This document shows, in pieces, positions 23,057 to 30,401 of a stretch of 32,779 nucleotides of DNA (position 1 is its first letter; each line of letters opens with the position of its first letter). This stretch comes from Mycobacterium sp. shizuoka-1 (GTDB lineage: Bacteria > Actinomycetota > Actinomycetes > Mycobacteriales > Mycobacteriaceae), in NCBI RefSeq assembly GCF_002723835.1, contig NZ_BEWG01000136.1, positions 1 through 32,779 on the forward strand, given 5' to 3'. The position numbers and the translations under genes are program-made. Under the pieces are notes generated by a model, which ran no database searches, was not told the DNA's origin, and saw nothing but the letters and a program-made list of their open reading frames with translations.

Positions 23057-23233
23057 TTAGGAGTCGGCGAGCTTGGCGACGCGGGGATCGACAGGACGGC
23101 CGGTCTTCTTGCTCGCGGTGACCGCGGCCCGGGCCGCAGCCTTGCGCACGGACAGGCTATAGGTCTTGCCTGCCGGTGGGGTTTTCGTCGTCTTGGTCCC
23201 CTGAGGGTTCTTCGAGGGCCACTGCTTCGCCAT
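23057..23233 (-). CDS. Small basic protein
   Basis: 58 aa from the ATG at 23233, with GAGGAGGG upstream; an earlier ATG 14 codons before lacks that site. Lys/Thr-rich N-terminus (SKNPQGTKTTKTPPAGKTYS) followed by an Ala/Arg/Lys helix (VRKAAARAAVTASKKTGRPV). Looks like a nucleic-acid-binding or ribosome-associated peptide. Function unknown. It overlaps the 3' end of the upstream membrane-protein gene by 77 bases in another frame and is followed closely by the VbhA-like gene. Confidence 0.5.
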   Translation of the reverse strand: MAKQWPSKNPQGTKTTKTPPAGKTYSLSVRKAAARAAVTASKKTGRPVDPRVAKLADS

Positions 23234-23591
23234 CGTCACCCTCCTCTGCGGCGGCACTGCGGGCGATGAGTTCACCCACTACTTGAACGATATCCGAATC
23301 GTCCTTGGTTGCGAGCGGTGAAGCAACCAGCACATTGATCAGTTCCCATCCCAGCTCTTGCTCAGCCGGGTCGTCACTGAAGACACGTTCATAGGCCCAC
23401 GCCAGGCGCCGCCACCACTCACTACGCCGATCGGCGGTGTTCTTCTGCCGCCAGGTGATCAGCACACCGGCGATGGCGATCAGACCGACGATCAGCGTGA
23501 CCCATGCTTGTGCTGGCATGTCGAGCACGCTAGCCACCCACGGTGCACAGGCCTCGCCTCCGACACGTTCTGCGGGCGTATTTCCGTCCAT
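23157..23591 (-). CDS. Single-pass membrane protein of unknown function
   Basis: 144 aa from the ATG at 23591; an ATG at 23519 would give a 120-aa protein that starts next to the membrane segment. The helix AWVTLIVGLIAIAGVLITWR spans the membrane, followed by a cytoplasmic domain with NTADRRSEWWRRLAWAYERV and FSDDPAEQELGWELINVLVA, and an acidic tail. The 'membrane helix - R-R-S-E-W-W-R-R' layout is one I recognise as common in actinobacterial accessory genomes. It shares 77 bases with the next gene. Confidence 0.55.
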   Translation of the reverse strand: MDGNTPAERVGGEACAPWVASVLDMPAQAWVTLIVGLIAIAGVLITWRQKNTADRRSEWWRRLAWAYERVFSDDPAEQELGWELINVLVASPLATKDDSDIVQVVGELIARSAAAEEGDDGEAVALEEPSGDQDDENPTGRQDL

Positions 23592-23695
23592 GCCTCAAAC
23601 CGTAGAAAACGAGGGTGCAGAACAGCGCCGCCCGAGGCGGACCGGTTGCCGTTTTTCGTGTCACGTACTCCGGCAGGTGTTCGGTGCGGTGCTGC

Positions 23696-25090
23696 TCAGA
23701 GCAGGTTTTCGTACGGGGATGGTGGTGCTGGCTGAGGGACCGTGGCGCTGGGCGCCGGCGGAACCTCAGACCGCGGAGCCGCTCCTGGCGGCGGTGCGGC
23801 CGCAGCGGTAGGTGGTGCGGCAGCGGTGGGCCGGAACACTCCCTGAAAGCCGCGTTGGTCTTTCAGGACGTCCTCGAGTGTGTGGGTCACGCCGGGCTGG
23901 GTTGGGTCAGCGACCAGATCCGGCGCGACCGCGACCATGGTCTTGTCCTGCCACTTCAGCACGTCCCCCGGCGCCATGTCGGCAGGGTCGACCTTGGCGC
24001 CGAGGTTCTTGCCCTCTTCGGGCAGTTGCAGCCCGGTCGGGCTGTAGGCCTTCTGTGCGGCATCGCCACCTGGTGAGGCCGTGTTGATGGCGTTCTGGGC
24101 GGCCTCGGCGGCCTGCTTGTTGGGCGCTTCCGCCGTCGCGCCGTCCGGGAGAGTCACGGTGTGCGCGGCGGCGGCACCCCCGGGCTGTTCAGGCTCCGTG
24201 CCCGCCGCTTCAGCGGGTGCGGCGGGCGCTGGCGGCGGCGGGTTCTGCGGACCTGGGTTCAGCGGCGCGATCGGCGCCGCGGTGTCGTCATCGTCCCCTA
24301 CCGCGTCCAGGGGGATCAGCGGCTCGACCGCATCTGCGCGCGCCGATAGTGGTGAGCTTGCCCGGCCCCCTGCGGGCATTCCCGGTGCTCCTGCGTTCTG
24401 TGGCATGAGGCCCCCCAGCCCGGCCATCGGGTTGCCGCCCATCGGTAGGCCGCCGCCGGTGCCGAGCAGCGGAGCGCCGCCGCCGAGGGTGGACAGCAGG
24501 TCAGCCAGGACGCCTGAGCCCGGTTTCGGTTCCTTGGCCGTAGCCGCCGGCGGTGTCCCCGGCGGCGGAGTGTCGATGCCGGGCAACGGCATGCCCTGCG
24601 AATAGTCGATACCGGGCGGCAGGGGTACCGGTTCGGATTGGGCCGCGTTGTTCACTTCGGTTTTGACCGTGGCCAGCATCGTGGACTCGGCCTGCAACAG
24701 TCCGTCCCAGTCATCGCTGTCGAGCGCTTCGGCGGTGGAGTTGAACATCGCGATCGCGTTGTTGATCGCGTCGCGGCCGGCGCGCGTTCGATACGCCGAA
24801 TCGTGCACCGCACTCTTGAATGCCTGTGCCGCAGCGTCGAACTCGGATTCGATGCGCTGGAAGTCCCGCTTGAGGTTGTCATAGGCGTCGATGCCCGAAC
24901 CCTGGCCGGTGGCCGTGCTGAACGGGAACTCCGGAAGCGCACTGGCGGCGGGATCGCCGCTGCCGAACAGCTCGTAGAGCCGCACCGCGACTGCGGTGAG
25001 CTGGCGAGGAATGTCCGGGTCGGCCGCGCTGGCCCACTCCGGGTAGAGCAGCGCGGTCATGCCCGCCGGCACGGCGACCTCTTCGCTCAC
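23696..25090 (-). CDS. ESX-substrate-like protein, Pro/Ala-rich with helical N-terminus
   Basis: 464 aa. Residues about 1-160 are a helical domain with repeated polar heptads (NLKRDFQRIESEFDAAAQAF, then AGRDAINNAIAMFNSTAEAL), like the helical hairpin of WXG100/Esp proteins. A Gly/Pro/Ala-rich linker follows (about 165-310). The C-terminal part (about 310-430) is a separate domain: TVTLPDGATAEAPNKQAAEA, and DPADMAPGDVLKWQDKTMVA. There is no signal peptide, as expected for type VII secretion. It is the last gene of the five-gene operon that includes an ADP-ribosyltransferase and overlaps the preceding 76-aa gene by 4 bases (ATGA). Likely secreted or cell-surface linked; it could carry or chaperone the toxin. 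Exact family not identified. Confidence 0.6.
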   Translation of the reverse strand: MSEEVAVPAGMTALLYPEWASAADPDIPRQLTAVAVRLYELFGSGDPAASALPEFPFSTATGQGSGIDAYDNLKRDFQRIESEFDAAAQAFKSAVHDSAYRTRAGRDAINNAIAMFNSTAEALDSDDWDGLLQAESTMLATVKTEVNNAAQSEPVPLPPGIDYSQGMPLPGIDTPPPGTPPAATAKEPKPGSGVLADLLSTLGGGAPLLGTGGGLPMGGNPMAGLGGLMPQNAGAPGMPAGGRASSPLSARADAVEPLIPLDAVGDDDDTAAPIAPLNPGPQNPPPPAPAAPAEAAGTEPEQPGGAAAAHTVTLPDGATAEAPNKQAAEAAQNAINTASPGGDAAQKAYSPTGLQLPEEGKNLGAKVDPADMAPGDVLKWQDKTMVAVAPDLVADPTQPGVTHTLEDVLKDQRGFQGVFRPTAAAPPTAAAAPPPGAAPRSEVPPAPSATVPQPAPPSPYENLL

Positions 25091-25317
25091 GACGGTGAAC
25101 GCTCGGCGGCATCAGCGGCGGCATACCAGCCGTCGTCATAGCCGAGCTTGAGGTCCTCGGCGGCGGCCCGGATCGTCTCGACACTCAACGCGCCGGTCGC
25201 GGTGATCCGCGAAATCCACAACGCCAGGCCGTGCGGGTCCGCGCCCGCGTCGACGCGCTCGGCGAGCAGATCGAGCTGGGCGCGGGTCAGCACAGCTGAC
25301 GTCGGTGTGGCATCCAT
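25087..25317 (-). CDS. Small acidic helical protein
   Basis: 76 aa from the ATG at 25317 (AAAGGA upstream; a GTG at 25338 would add seven residues). Helical, with LTRAQLDLLAERVDAGADPH and LSVETIRAAAEDLKLGYDDG. The composition resembles a small WXG-like or immunity/chaperone protein. It sits between the ADP-ribosyltransferase gene (17 bases before it) and the ESX-like gene (4-base overlap). Immunity protein or secretion adaptor are both possible; no decisive motif. Confidence 0.5.
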   Translation of the reverse strand: MDATPTSAVLTRAQLDLLAERVDAGADPHGLALWISRITATGALSVETIRAAAEDLKLGYDDGWYAAADAAERSPS

Positions 25318-25334
25318 ATCCCGATGGTGTCCTT

Positions 25335-26270
25335 TCACGCTGACGCCCGCACCGCGCCGGCGCGAGCTTGTGCGGCGGCCACCAGATCCTCGGCGACCAG
25401 ATAGACCGCCGGCCTGCCGGCGGTGGCGTGTCCCTGTGGGTCGACGTGCACCACCCGCAGCCGCTGCGCCGGCCCCAGAATCGACTCGTCTTCGGCCGGG
25501 TTGGCCGATACCGACCGGATGGGCAGCGCTGCCCGAGACTGGATCACCATGATGTAGGCCTGCTCCTCATCGGCGAACTCCAGCGCCACGGCCGTGTTGT
25601 GCGACGTGCTGGCGATCTGCCCCAGGTCCACCCGCGCACCGACCGGATACACCGTGTCGAACAGCTCTCGCTGGTCGTTCCACCCTGGCGGCATCGGAAC
25701 ACCGCGCAGCACCGTGGCCGCCGGCCGGCGATCGGCGCGCGCATATTCATCGAACTGGGTCAACACCGACACCACTCGATCGGCCATCTCCCGGGCCTCG
25801 GGATCGACCGGCGGGGGCTCATCGCCGGTCACCGCGCGATTCATCTCCGGCGACCAGCCGGCGGTGTAGGCGGTGAGGGCGTCCCGATCAGCCTCCGGCA
25901 TATCGTCGAGGAAATCGTTAGCATCGTGGTCCTGCCAGGTCTCTATCCGGCCCCGCCGGTTGGTGTAAAACCCCCACGCCTCCGGATCACCAGCCCGCTC
26001 GGCGATGACTGGGAAATCTGCGGCCGACTCGGCGCCGAAGGCGCGGATACCGCACCGCCGCAACTCCATTCGGCGCCGGGGGTCCAAGCCGGCCGGGGAC
26101 GGCGGGGGTGGTGCCGCGAGCAGGGCGCGCAGCCGGTCCTGGTCGTGCTCCGCCGCGGCGACCAGCGCCACCGAGGACTGGTAGCGGGCGCGCTGGTGGC
26201 CCGAGCAGCGGCGGGGCCCGCCCGGCTCACGACTCGATCGGCACACGCTTGGTGAGTACCGGGTGATCAC
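25335..26270 (-). CDS. Putative mono-ADP-ribosyltransferase toxin
   Basis: 311 aa from a GTG that overlaps the preceding gene by 4 bases. The C-terminal half carries the R-S-E triad of VIP2/C3/iota-type ADP-ribosyltransferases: R189 in ATVLRGVPMP, S221-T-S in IASTSHNTAVALEF, and E260-x-E262 in ANPAEDESILGPAQRLRVV. The ExE form is the arginine-modifying type. The strands after each motif (AYIMVIQSRAALPI) match the fold. The N-terminal about 130 residues (with AFGAESAADFPV and TNRRGRIETWQDHDAN) are of unknown role. There is no signal peptide. It is co-transcribed with an ESX-like protein, so type VII delivery is a hypothesis; a MuF-like or defensive intracellular role is the alternative. All three catalytic motifs are intact. 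Confidence 0.7.
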   Translation of the reverse strand: MITRYSPSVCRSSREPGGPRRCSGHQRARYQSSVALVAAAEHDQDRLRALLAAPPPPSPAGLDPRRRMELRRCGIRAFGAESAADFPVIAERAGDPEAWGFYTNRRGRIETWQDHDANDFLDDMPEADRDALTAYTAGWSPEMNRAVTGDEPPPVDPEAREMADRVVSVLTQFDEYARADRRPAATVLRGVPMPPGWNDQRELFDTVYPVGARVDLGQIASTSHNTAVALEFADEEQAYIMVIQSRAALPIRSVSANPAEDESILGPAQRLRVVHVDPQGHATAGRPAVYLVAEDLVAAAQARAGAVRASA

Positions 26271-26653
26271 CGGTTTTCCGTCGCCGCAACCGGAAGAAAG
26301 TCCCCGAAGACACCCCGCTCATCGCCGGCCAACGCCCACGCATTCTGGCGATCGGCGTCAGCGGCCAGCCGTGCGCGGCGGCGCCGAACCCACCGCCACC
26401 CGGCCACGACGGTGACAGCGACTGCCGCCACCGGCACCAGCCACTCCCACTGCCAGATCATGCACGCGACCCAGAACACGATCAGCGTCGTCCACGCCGG
26501 GTGCCGTTGACACCAGTCGCGATGCGGCGCGACCGCCAGCGGCACCGCGGCCACCGGAGCGGTAGCGACTGCGGACGTCCACTGCCGGCCGTCCCAAAAT
26601 CGATACGCCGCAGCTGCGGTCGGTTCGGGATACCAGCCCGCCAACACGACCAT
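26267..26653 (-). CDS. DUF2510-domain membrane protein
   Basis: 128 aa. The N-terminus has the actinobacterial DUF2510 signature AGWYPEPTAAAAYRFWDGRQ followed by WT. A central hydrophobic block has two short membrane helices (TTLIVFWVACMIWQWEWLVP and VAAVAVTVVAGW), then a basic cluster RRRRAR and a polar cytoplasmic tail. The DUF2510 module appears in membrane proteins tied to cell-envelope and secretion functions; its role is not known. The stop overlaps the ADP-ribosyltransferase GTG by four bases, so it belongs to the same operon and may anchor the secreted or toxic partner. Confidence 0.8.
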   Translation of the reverse strand: MVVLAGWYPEPTAAAAYRFWDGRQWTSAVATAPVAAVPLAVAPHRDWCQRHPAWTTLIVFWVACMIWQWEWLVPVAAVAVTVVAGWRWVRRRRARLAADADRQNAWALAGDERGVFGDFLPVAATENR

Positions 26654-26655
26654 CG

Positions 26656-26946
26656 TCAGGCCACCGCGGGGGCCAGGCCGCCGTCACCGGCGGCCAGCAG
26701 CAGCAACAGCCGGTCCCGAGCGTCATCATCGCCAGGGTCGTCATGCAGCTCGTCGCACGCGATCTTCACCAGCCGCCGCCACGACGCACGAGACACCACA
26801 CCGACGTGCGCGCCGACACCGTTGGAGGACGCCGTCGGCACCCGACCCAGCAGCTGTCGCAACCGGCCCGCAGCCGCCGCGTCATCCGGGTCGCAGTACA
26901 GGTCATCGCACGCCTCCTGAATCCGCAGCCGTGTCCGCTTCGCCAT
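26656..26946 (-). CDS. Small protein with two copies of an IACDELxxDPxD unit
   Basis: 96 aa from the ATG at 26946 (GAGGGGAG upstream). The two halves are similar: RIQEACDDLYCDPDDAAAAG, then RLRQLL, and VKIACDELHDDPGDDDARDR, then LLLLLA. Each is a short helix, an acidic loop and a second helix. First gene of the five-gene operon, two bases before the DUF2510 gene. Function unknown; the acidic, duplicated structure suggests a partner-binding or immunity-type protein. Confidence 0.55.
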   Translation of the reverse strand: MAKRTRLRIQEACDDLYCDPDDAAAAGRLRQLLGRVPTASSNGVGAHVGVVSRASWRRLVKIACDELHDDPGDDDARDRLLLLLAAGDGGLAPAVA

Positions 26947-26962
26947 GCGACTCACTCCCCTC

Positions 26963-26980
26963 GTCAAAGTTTAATTTGAC
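26963..26980. promoter_or_regulatory. Inverted repeat in an AT-rich divergent promoter
   Basis: GTCAAA-GTTTAA-TTTGAC, between the five-gene operon (minus) and the HTH gene (plus). It is followed on the plus strand by an AT-rich run and TATGTA (26996-27001). Direct repeats AGTCAAGTCAA lie at 27001-27011. Candidate operator for the adjacent HTH regulator. Confidence 0.6.
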
Positions 26981-27029
26981 TCTATTCCAATTTTTTATGT
27001 AGTCAAGTCAATTTTCGATGGGAGGTTCT

Positions 27030-27473
27030 ATGGCTGCGGTCCCTCCTGGTCTCCAATCTCGGCCGTATGATCCGGAAGTGGCGTTTCACGAATTGCCAGC
27101 TGACGAGGCCCATGCCGAGCGTGGCCACATCGCTGCCGCGGCGCTGGATAAGGCCCGCCTGGTTGCCGCCCAGCGACTCATCGATGGTCCAGCCAGTGGT
27201 GACGATGACGCCGCGTCGATCGTCTCCGTGTTATCCGCCCGCGACACCAACGATCCGCGCTACGAGCGGCTTTCGTACTTCGAGAAGCACTGGGCACTGC
27301 TGACCCTGAGCCTTGTGGCCGGCGTCGTCGTCGATCCCTCCCCCGCCGTGAAGGACGCTTTCGAGCGCGGGGCATCCGTTGCCGAACTCGCCGCCGCCCT
27401 GGGCATCACCGATAACGGTGTCTACAAGCGCTACGCACATATCGTGGTCCGCCGACCGCGGAAGCGCGCCTGA
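27030..27473 (+). CDS. HTH regulator divergent from the toxin operon
   Basis: 147 aa from the ATG at 27030, which has GGGAGG seven bases upstream; another ATG four codons earlier overlaps that site. The N-terminal half is helical (HAERGHIAAAALDKARLVAA, then QRLIDGPAS). The C-terminal region has the HTH VAELAAALGITDNGVYKRYA followed by HIVVRRPRKR. It is transcribed away from the five-gene operon with an AT-rich palindromic gap between them, the usual layout of a local repressor or activator. It ends 54 bases before the HAD gene at a hairpin. Confidence 0.65.
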   Translation: MAAVPPGLQSRPYDPEVAFHELPADEAHAERGHIAAAALDKARLVAAQRLIDGPASGDDDAASIVSVLSARDTNDPRYERLSYFEKHWALLTLSLVAGVVVDPSPAVKDAFERGASVAELAAALGITDNGVYKRYAHIVVRRPRKRA

Positions 27474-27496
27474 ACTCAATCTCCAGCCGAGGGACG

Positions 27497-27513
27497 CGCT
27501 ATCGGCGATAGCG
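27497..27513. terminator. Hairpin between convergent genes
   Basis: CGCTATC-GGC-GATAGCG, between the HTH gene stop (27473) and the HAD gene stop (27527). Confidence 0.6.
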
Positions 27514-27526
27514 GGGCTTCGGAGTC

Positions 27527-28132
27527 CTATCCGGGTGCTGCTACTTGGTCTGCATGGTTGCGGTGTAGTGGTTCGGCTGCGGCAGCGCTGTAGTGCAGTG
27601 TGGCGGCTAGGTCGGCGTCGGAAAGTCCCGCGAGGTCGCTGATGTGCAGCGCCGGTAGTTCCTCGGCGAGTGCATCGACTACGGCGGGTTCGTCATCGAC
27701 GAACAGGGCGGCCATCTGTCTCTTGGGGAGAGCAGTAGCGGTGGTGAAGAAGTGCTCGGCTTTGCAGGCCTCCGCGGCGCCGGCACCACGACGCAGAAAG
27801 ATATTGGTGGGCTGCAACGGCAGATGCGTACGCGTCCATGAGCGAATCGATGGGCGGTGATCCACGAACGTTTTGGGCGGGGTCGGTTGAACCGCTCGCA
27901 CCGCGGCCGGCCTGGTCGTGGAGATCGAGTAGCGCCACCGGATTCGGCGCAGCGCTGCGACCAGCTCAACGCCTTCGACGATGGGGGCGGCCTCGGCCGT
28001 GTGCGCCAAGAATCGACTCCAGCGATCCCTGCCTGAGGTACCTAACTCGAAGGCAAACGGCTCCATGTCGATCAGCAGGCCGTCGAAGTCCAGTAGGACT
28101 TGGAACCGGTCGCAGACCCGTGCATTCGTCAT
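27527..28132 (-). CDS. HAD-superfamily hydrolase
   Basis: 201 aa from the ATG at 28132; the open frame runs further upstream but with no better start. Motif I is D15-F-D17-G in VLLDFDGLLID, a strand near residue 83 (WRYSISTTRP) fits motif II, and motif IV is AALFVDDEPAVVDALAEELP. The short cap insertion suggests a small-substrate phosphatase or phosphoesterase. Partner and substrate are unknown. A hairpin (28188-28211) separates it from the Rep gene. Confidence 0.7.
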   Translation of the reverse strand: MTNARVCDRFQVLLDFDGLLIDMEPFAFELGTSGRDRWSRFLAHTAEAAPIVEGVELVAALRRIRWRYSISTTRPAAVRAVQPTPPKTFVDHRPSIRSWTRTHLPLQPTNIFLRRGAGAAEACKAEHFFTTATALPKRQMAALFVDDEPAVVDALAEELPALHISDLAGLSDADLAATLHYSAAAAEPLHRNHADQVAAPG

Positions 28133-28187
28133 CGCAGCGACCACGCTAACCGCCGCCACGGGGGTCGCGTAGGTGGTCTGTCGATCG

Positions 28188-28211
28188 GTCCGGTGAGCGG
28201 TCGCACCGGAC
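28188..28211 (-). terminator. Hairpin downstream of the Rep gene
   Basis: GTCCGGTG (28188-28195) and CACCGGAC (28204-28211), 8-base loop. It lies between the Rep stop (28271) and the HAD start (28132) on the minus strand. Confidence 0.6.
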
Positions 28212-28270
28212 GCCACGGACCGTGCGGGCGGGTGATTTTCCGGGCATTTCTGGGCGCGTGGGTGTTCATC

Positions 28271-29425
28271 TCAGATTCCCGGTTTCTTCGATCGATGCAG
28301 TCGGAAGTACTCCATAGCGGCGGCCCGGTGGCTGGCGCTGGCCGGCACCGAGATCGGTTCTGGGCTGGTGTCGTGCACTGGTGAGGGCAGAACGGATACG
28401 GCCCCACTCGGTGTCGCGCTGCTGTCCAGGCTGGCGGCGGTCACGCCGCCTCGGGGCGCCCCGCAGGGGCGCACCGGCAGTCGTCGTAGCCGGGATGCCA
28501 GGAACGGTCCCGGGCGCTCGATACGGTCCGGCCACGACCAGCCGCGAGTGCGCATGTCGGCGTCGAGAGCGTCGGTGATTGCCCGTGCAGTCCAGGTGTC
28601 CAAGTCGAGACCGGAGCGGGTCAGTGCGTCGCAGATGTGCCCCGTATGCACGTGGGACAGACCACGGCTGCGGGCCATGACGCCGGCGGCGAGCTGCTGT
28701 ACGTGCAGCGGCCTCGGCGCGTAGCGCCGGGCTCGCTGCGGTTGTTTCTTGGAGGGATCTTTCGTTTTCGGCGCGCGCTTGCGCGTGCTTGGTGAGGTGT
28801 TACCAACGAGAGAAGACCGCCTATCCCTACGGGATGGCGGTAGGTGGAAAACAGCGCGGTTATCCACAGGCACCCGGCGGCTCACCAGATGCCACACCGA
28901 GGGCCGGCGCGCTGATTGTGGCGCCGCCGCCGAGCCGGTTCCGCGATGCACCTCGACGGCGAAACCCGCTTCGCGGAGCACGGCGCGCACGGTGCTGACG
29001 GTGCGCGCCGTGCAGCCCGCGGTCTTAGCGACGACGGTGTTGGTGACGGCGCAGTGTCGTCCGGTGCTGTGATCGGCGTGAGCGGCCAGAGCCGCGGCCA
29101 CGCGCAGCAGCAGTGACGCGCGCACCTTGCGCGCACACGCCGCACGGCCGACCTCGGTGTCGGCCCACGCGCCCAGCTCGTCGAGCCAGCCCGCACGACT
29201 GGTCCACATCGGAGTTGTGGCCGGCGCGCACCCAGCGCGCACGATCCACTCACGCCGCGCACGCCGCGCCTGAGTCCGTTCCGCAGCTCGTGCAGCACGA
29301 ACCGCGCGGGACGAAAATTGAATGTCACGATTTGCGCGCCCCGGTGTACCTGATACAGGACATGCGCTACCGTGAGACCTGTCCGTCAAGACATGTCCCT
29401 TCGGGGAATGGGGTGCCAGCCCCAC
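28271..29425 (-). CDS. Plasmid replication-initiator-type HTH protein
   Basis: 384 aa from the first ATG (29425); the true start could be later, for no strong ribosome site is seen. Basic throughout. A winged-helix HTH lies at about residues 120-160 (AVTNTVVAKTAGCTARTVST, then VRAVLREAGFAVEV). A Lys/Arg linker (about 225-245) is followed by a second domain: LAAGVMARSRGLSHVHTGHI, then DLDTWTARAITDALDADMRT, then RGWSWPDRIERPGPFLASRL. This 'D-x-x-x-W-T-x-R-x-I...A-L-D...RGW-x-WPDxI' pattern is one I associate with Rep proteins of actinobacterial (including mycobacterial) plasmids. It should bind an origin nearby, most likely the repeat region at 30240-30360 or the 29340-29500 stretch. Confidence 0.65.
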   Translation of the reverse strand: MGLAPHSPKGHVLTDRSHGSACPVSGTPGRANRDIQFSSRAVRAARAAERTQARRARREWIVRAGCAPATTPMWTSRAGWLDELGAWADTEVGRAACARKVRASLLLRVAAALAAHADHSTGRHCAVTNTVVAKTAGCTARTVSTVRAVLREAGFAVEVHRGTGSAAAPQSARRPSVWHLVSRRVPVDNRAVFHLPPSRRDRRSSLVGNTSPSTRKRAPKTKDPSKKQPQRARRYAPRPLHVQQLAAGVMARSRGLSHVHTGHICDALTRSGLDLDTWTARAITDALDADMRTRGWSWPDRIERPGPFLASRLRRLPVRPCGAPRGGVTAASLDSSATPSGAVSVLPSPVHDTSPEPISVPASASHRAAAMEYFRLHRSKKPGI

Positions 29426-29469
29426 CCGAGCCGAGCTACCAACTCGACTCGATAACTTGAGATCGACCC

Positions 29470-29499
29470 CGAAGCCCCTGGTTCCCGCCGGGGGCTTCG
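29470..29499. terminator. Hairpin between the double-RHH and Rep genes
   Basis: CGAAGCCCC (29470-29478) pairs with GGGGCTTCG (29491-29499), loop TTCCCG flanked by GG/CC. On the plus strand it is followed by AAAATTTC. It lies within a 167-base gap that could hold the Rep promoter. Confidence 0.6.
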
Positions 29500-29592
29500 A
29501 AAATTTCTGGACTATCTCAAAGCCTGGTGGTGCTACCTCGCACCCGAGCTATTCAGATGTGTGAAGACCGCACCAATAGGTGCGAAGAATCG

Positions 29593-30051
29593 TCACATCG
29601 CCAGCTGCAACCTCCCGTCGTCGAAGACGGGGGAAGCGGGGGCTTCCCCGAGGATCAGGCGAGCAATATGAGGCCGGCGGGCCAGATCAGGCCGTCCGAT
29701 CACAGCTGCCGCCAAGTCGCCAAGCAGCGTCGTTCGCCTGGCGCCGATCTGGGCCACGATCTGCTCCAGGCCCACGCAGACGGGCGCAGGAAGTCTGGAC
29801 GCGATTGTCAGACACCCCGGCAAGGCCCGCGGGCCCTCATCGCCGCCTAGTGGCCATTCGGCGGGTGGGTTGATGTCGAAGCGAACAGACTCGATGAGAT
29901 CCGCGCGGCCGACCAGGCCGGCCGCGGCGTCGGCCAAGAGTGTGGAGCGCTCGACGCCAGTTTCAGCCGACAGCTTGTCGATGCCATCGCGCACGCCCGC
30001 CACCACCGGAGCGATGACAAGGACCCGCGATCCCTTGTGCCGTTGACCCAT
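29593..30051 (-). CDS. Second double ribbon-helix-helix protein
   Basis: 152 aa from the ATG at 30051; a GTG at 30060 adds three residues. Two RHH-like units: RVLVIAPVVAGVRDGIDKLS with VERSTLLADAAAGLVG (about 9-50), and LTIASRLPAPVCVGLEQIVA with RRTTLLGDLAAAVIG (about 81-120). Each unit ends in GRxDL, a clear internal duplication. It sits between the Rep gene and the ATGTGTG repeat region, the position of a copy-control or partition protein. The same two-RHH design as the 4648-5133 protein, but little direct sequence identity. Confidence 0.65.
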   Translation of the reverse strand: MGQRHKGSRVLVIAPVVAGVRDGIDKLSAETGVERSTLLADAAAGLVGRADLIESVRFDINPPAEWPLGGDEGPRALPGCLTIASRLPAPVCVGLEQIVAQIGARRTTLLGDLAAAVIGRPDLARRPHIARLILGEAPASPVFDDGRLQLAM

Positions 30052-30401
30052 ACCGCACACTCAAACCTTAGAAACTGTATTAGTCACGCGCGACACGCTC
30101 TAACTTCTGGGTTGCTTTTCCGAACATCGACACGCCGTCTGACCTGCCAATGAAGCCATCACCTTGACAAGGTGGGTACGCTGACCGTGCAGCGGAGCGA
30201 TAAGGGCAGCGTAAATCCCTTGACGGAGAGCGTGCTTGTAAGCATTAACGCAGGTAATCATGTGTGTGAGCAGTCATTCCAGCATGTGTGAAATCACCCG
30301 TGAGGGTAAGTACACGCATGGTTACATATGTGTGTACGTGTGTGTGTAAATACACACATTGCAGGTTTGAGTCGTGTCGTATGGAGCGCGTCATTGGACG
30401 C
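30052..30401. other. Non-coding AT-richer region, candidate origin or centromere
   Basis: 350 bases without a supported gene. The first half has CACCTT-GAC-AAGGTG (30160-30174) and several TTGAC boxes; the second half holds the ATGTGTG repeats. It follows Rep and the double-RHH gene, the usual place for oriV or parS. Confidence 0.5.
30259..30360. repeat. ATGTGTG direct and inverted repeats (iteron- or centromere-like)
   Basis: ATGTGTG at 30260-30266, 30284-30290 and 30328-30334 (spacing 24 and 44 bases, near two and four helical turns), and inverted CACACAT at 30353-30359. TGTGTGTA-AA-TACACACA (30341-30358) is a near-continuous palindrome, and GTACAC/GTGTAC mirror one another around 30310-30336. 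Such regularly spaced sites suit RHH or Rep binding. Confidence 0.6.

Noticed and set aside
25368..26255. 295-codon plus-strand open frame
   Set aside because: Antisense to the ADP-ribosyltransferase gene, whose three catalytic motifs fix the coding strand.
29340..29500. Possible tRNA-like structure near the Rep start
   Set aside because: Hairpins are present but there is no T-loop consensus and no cloverleaf of normal size.
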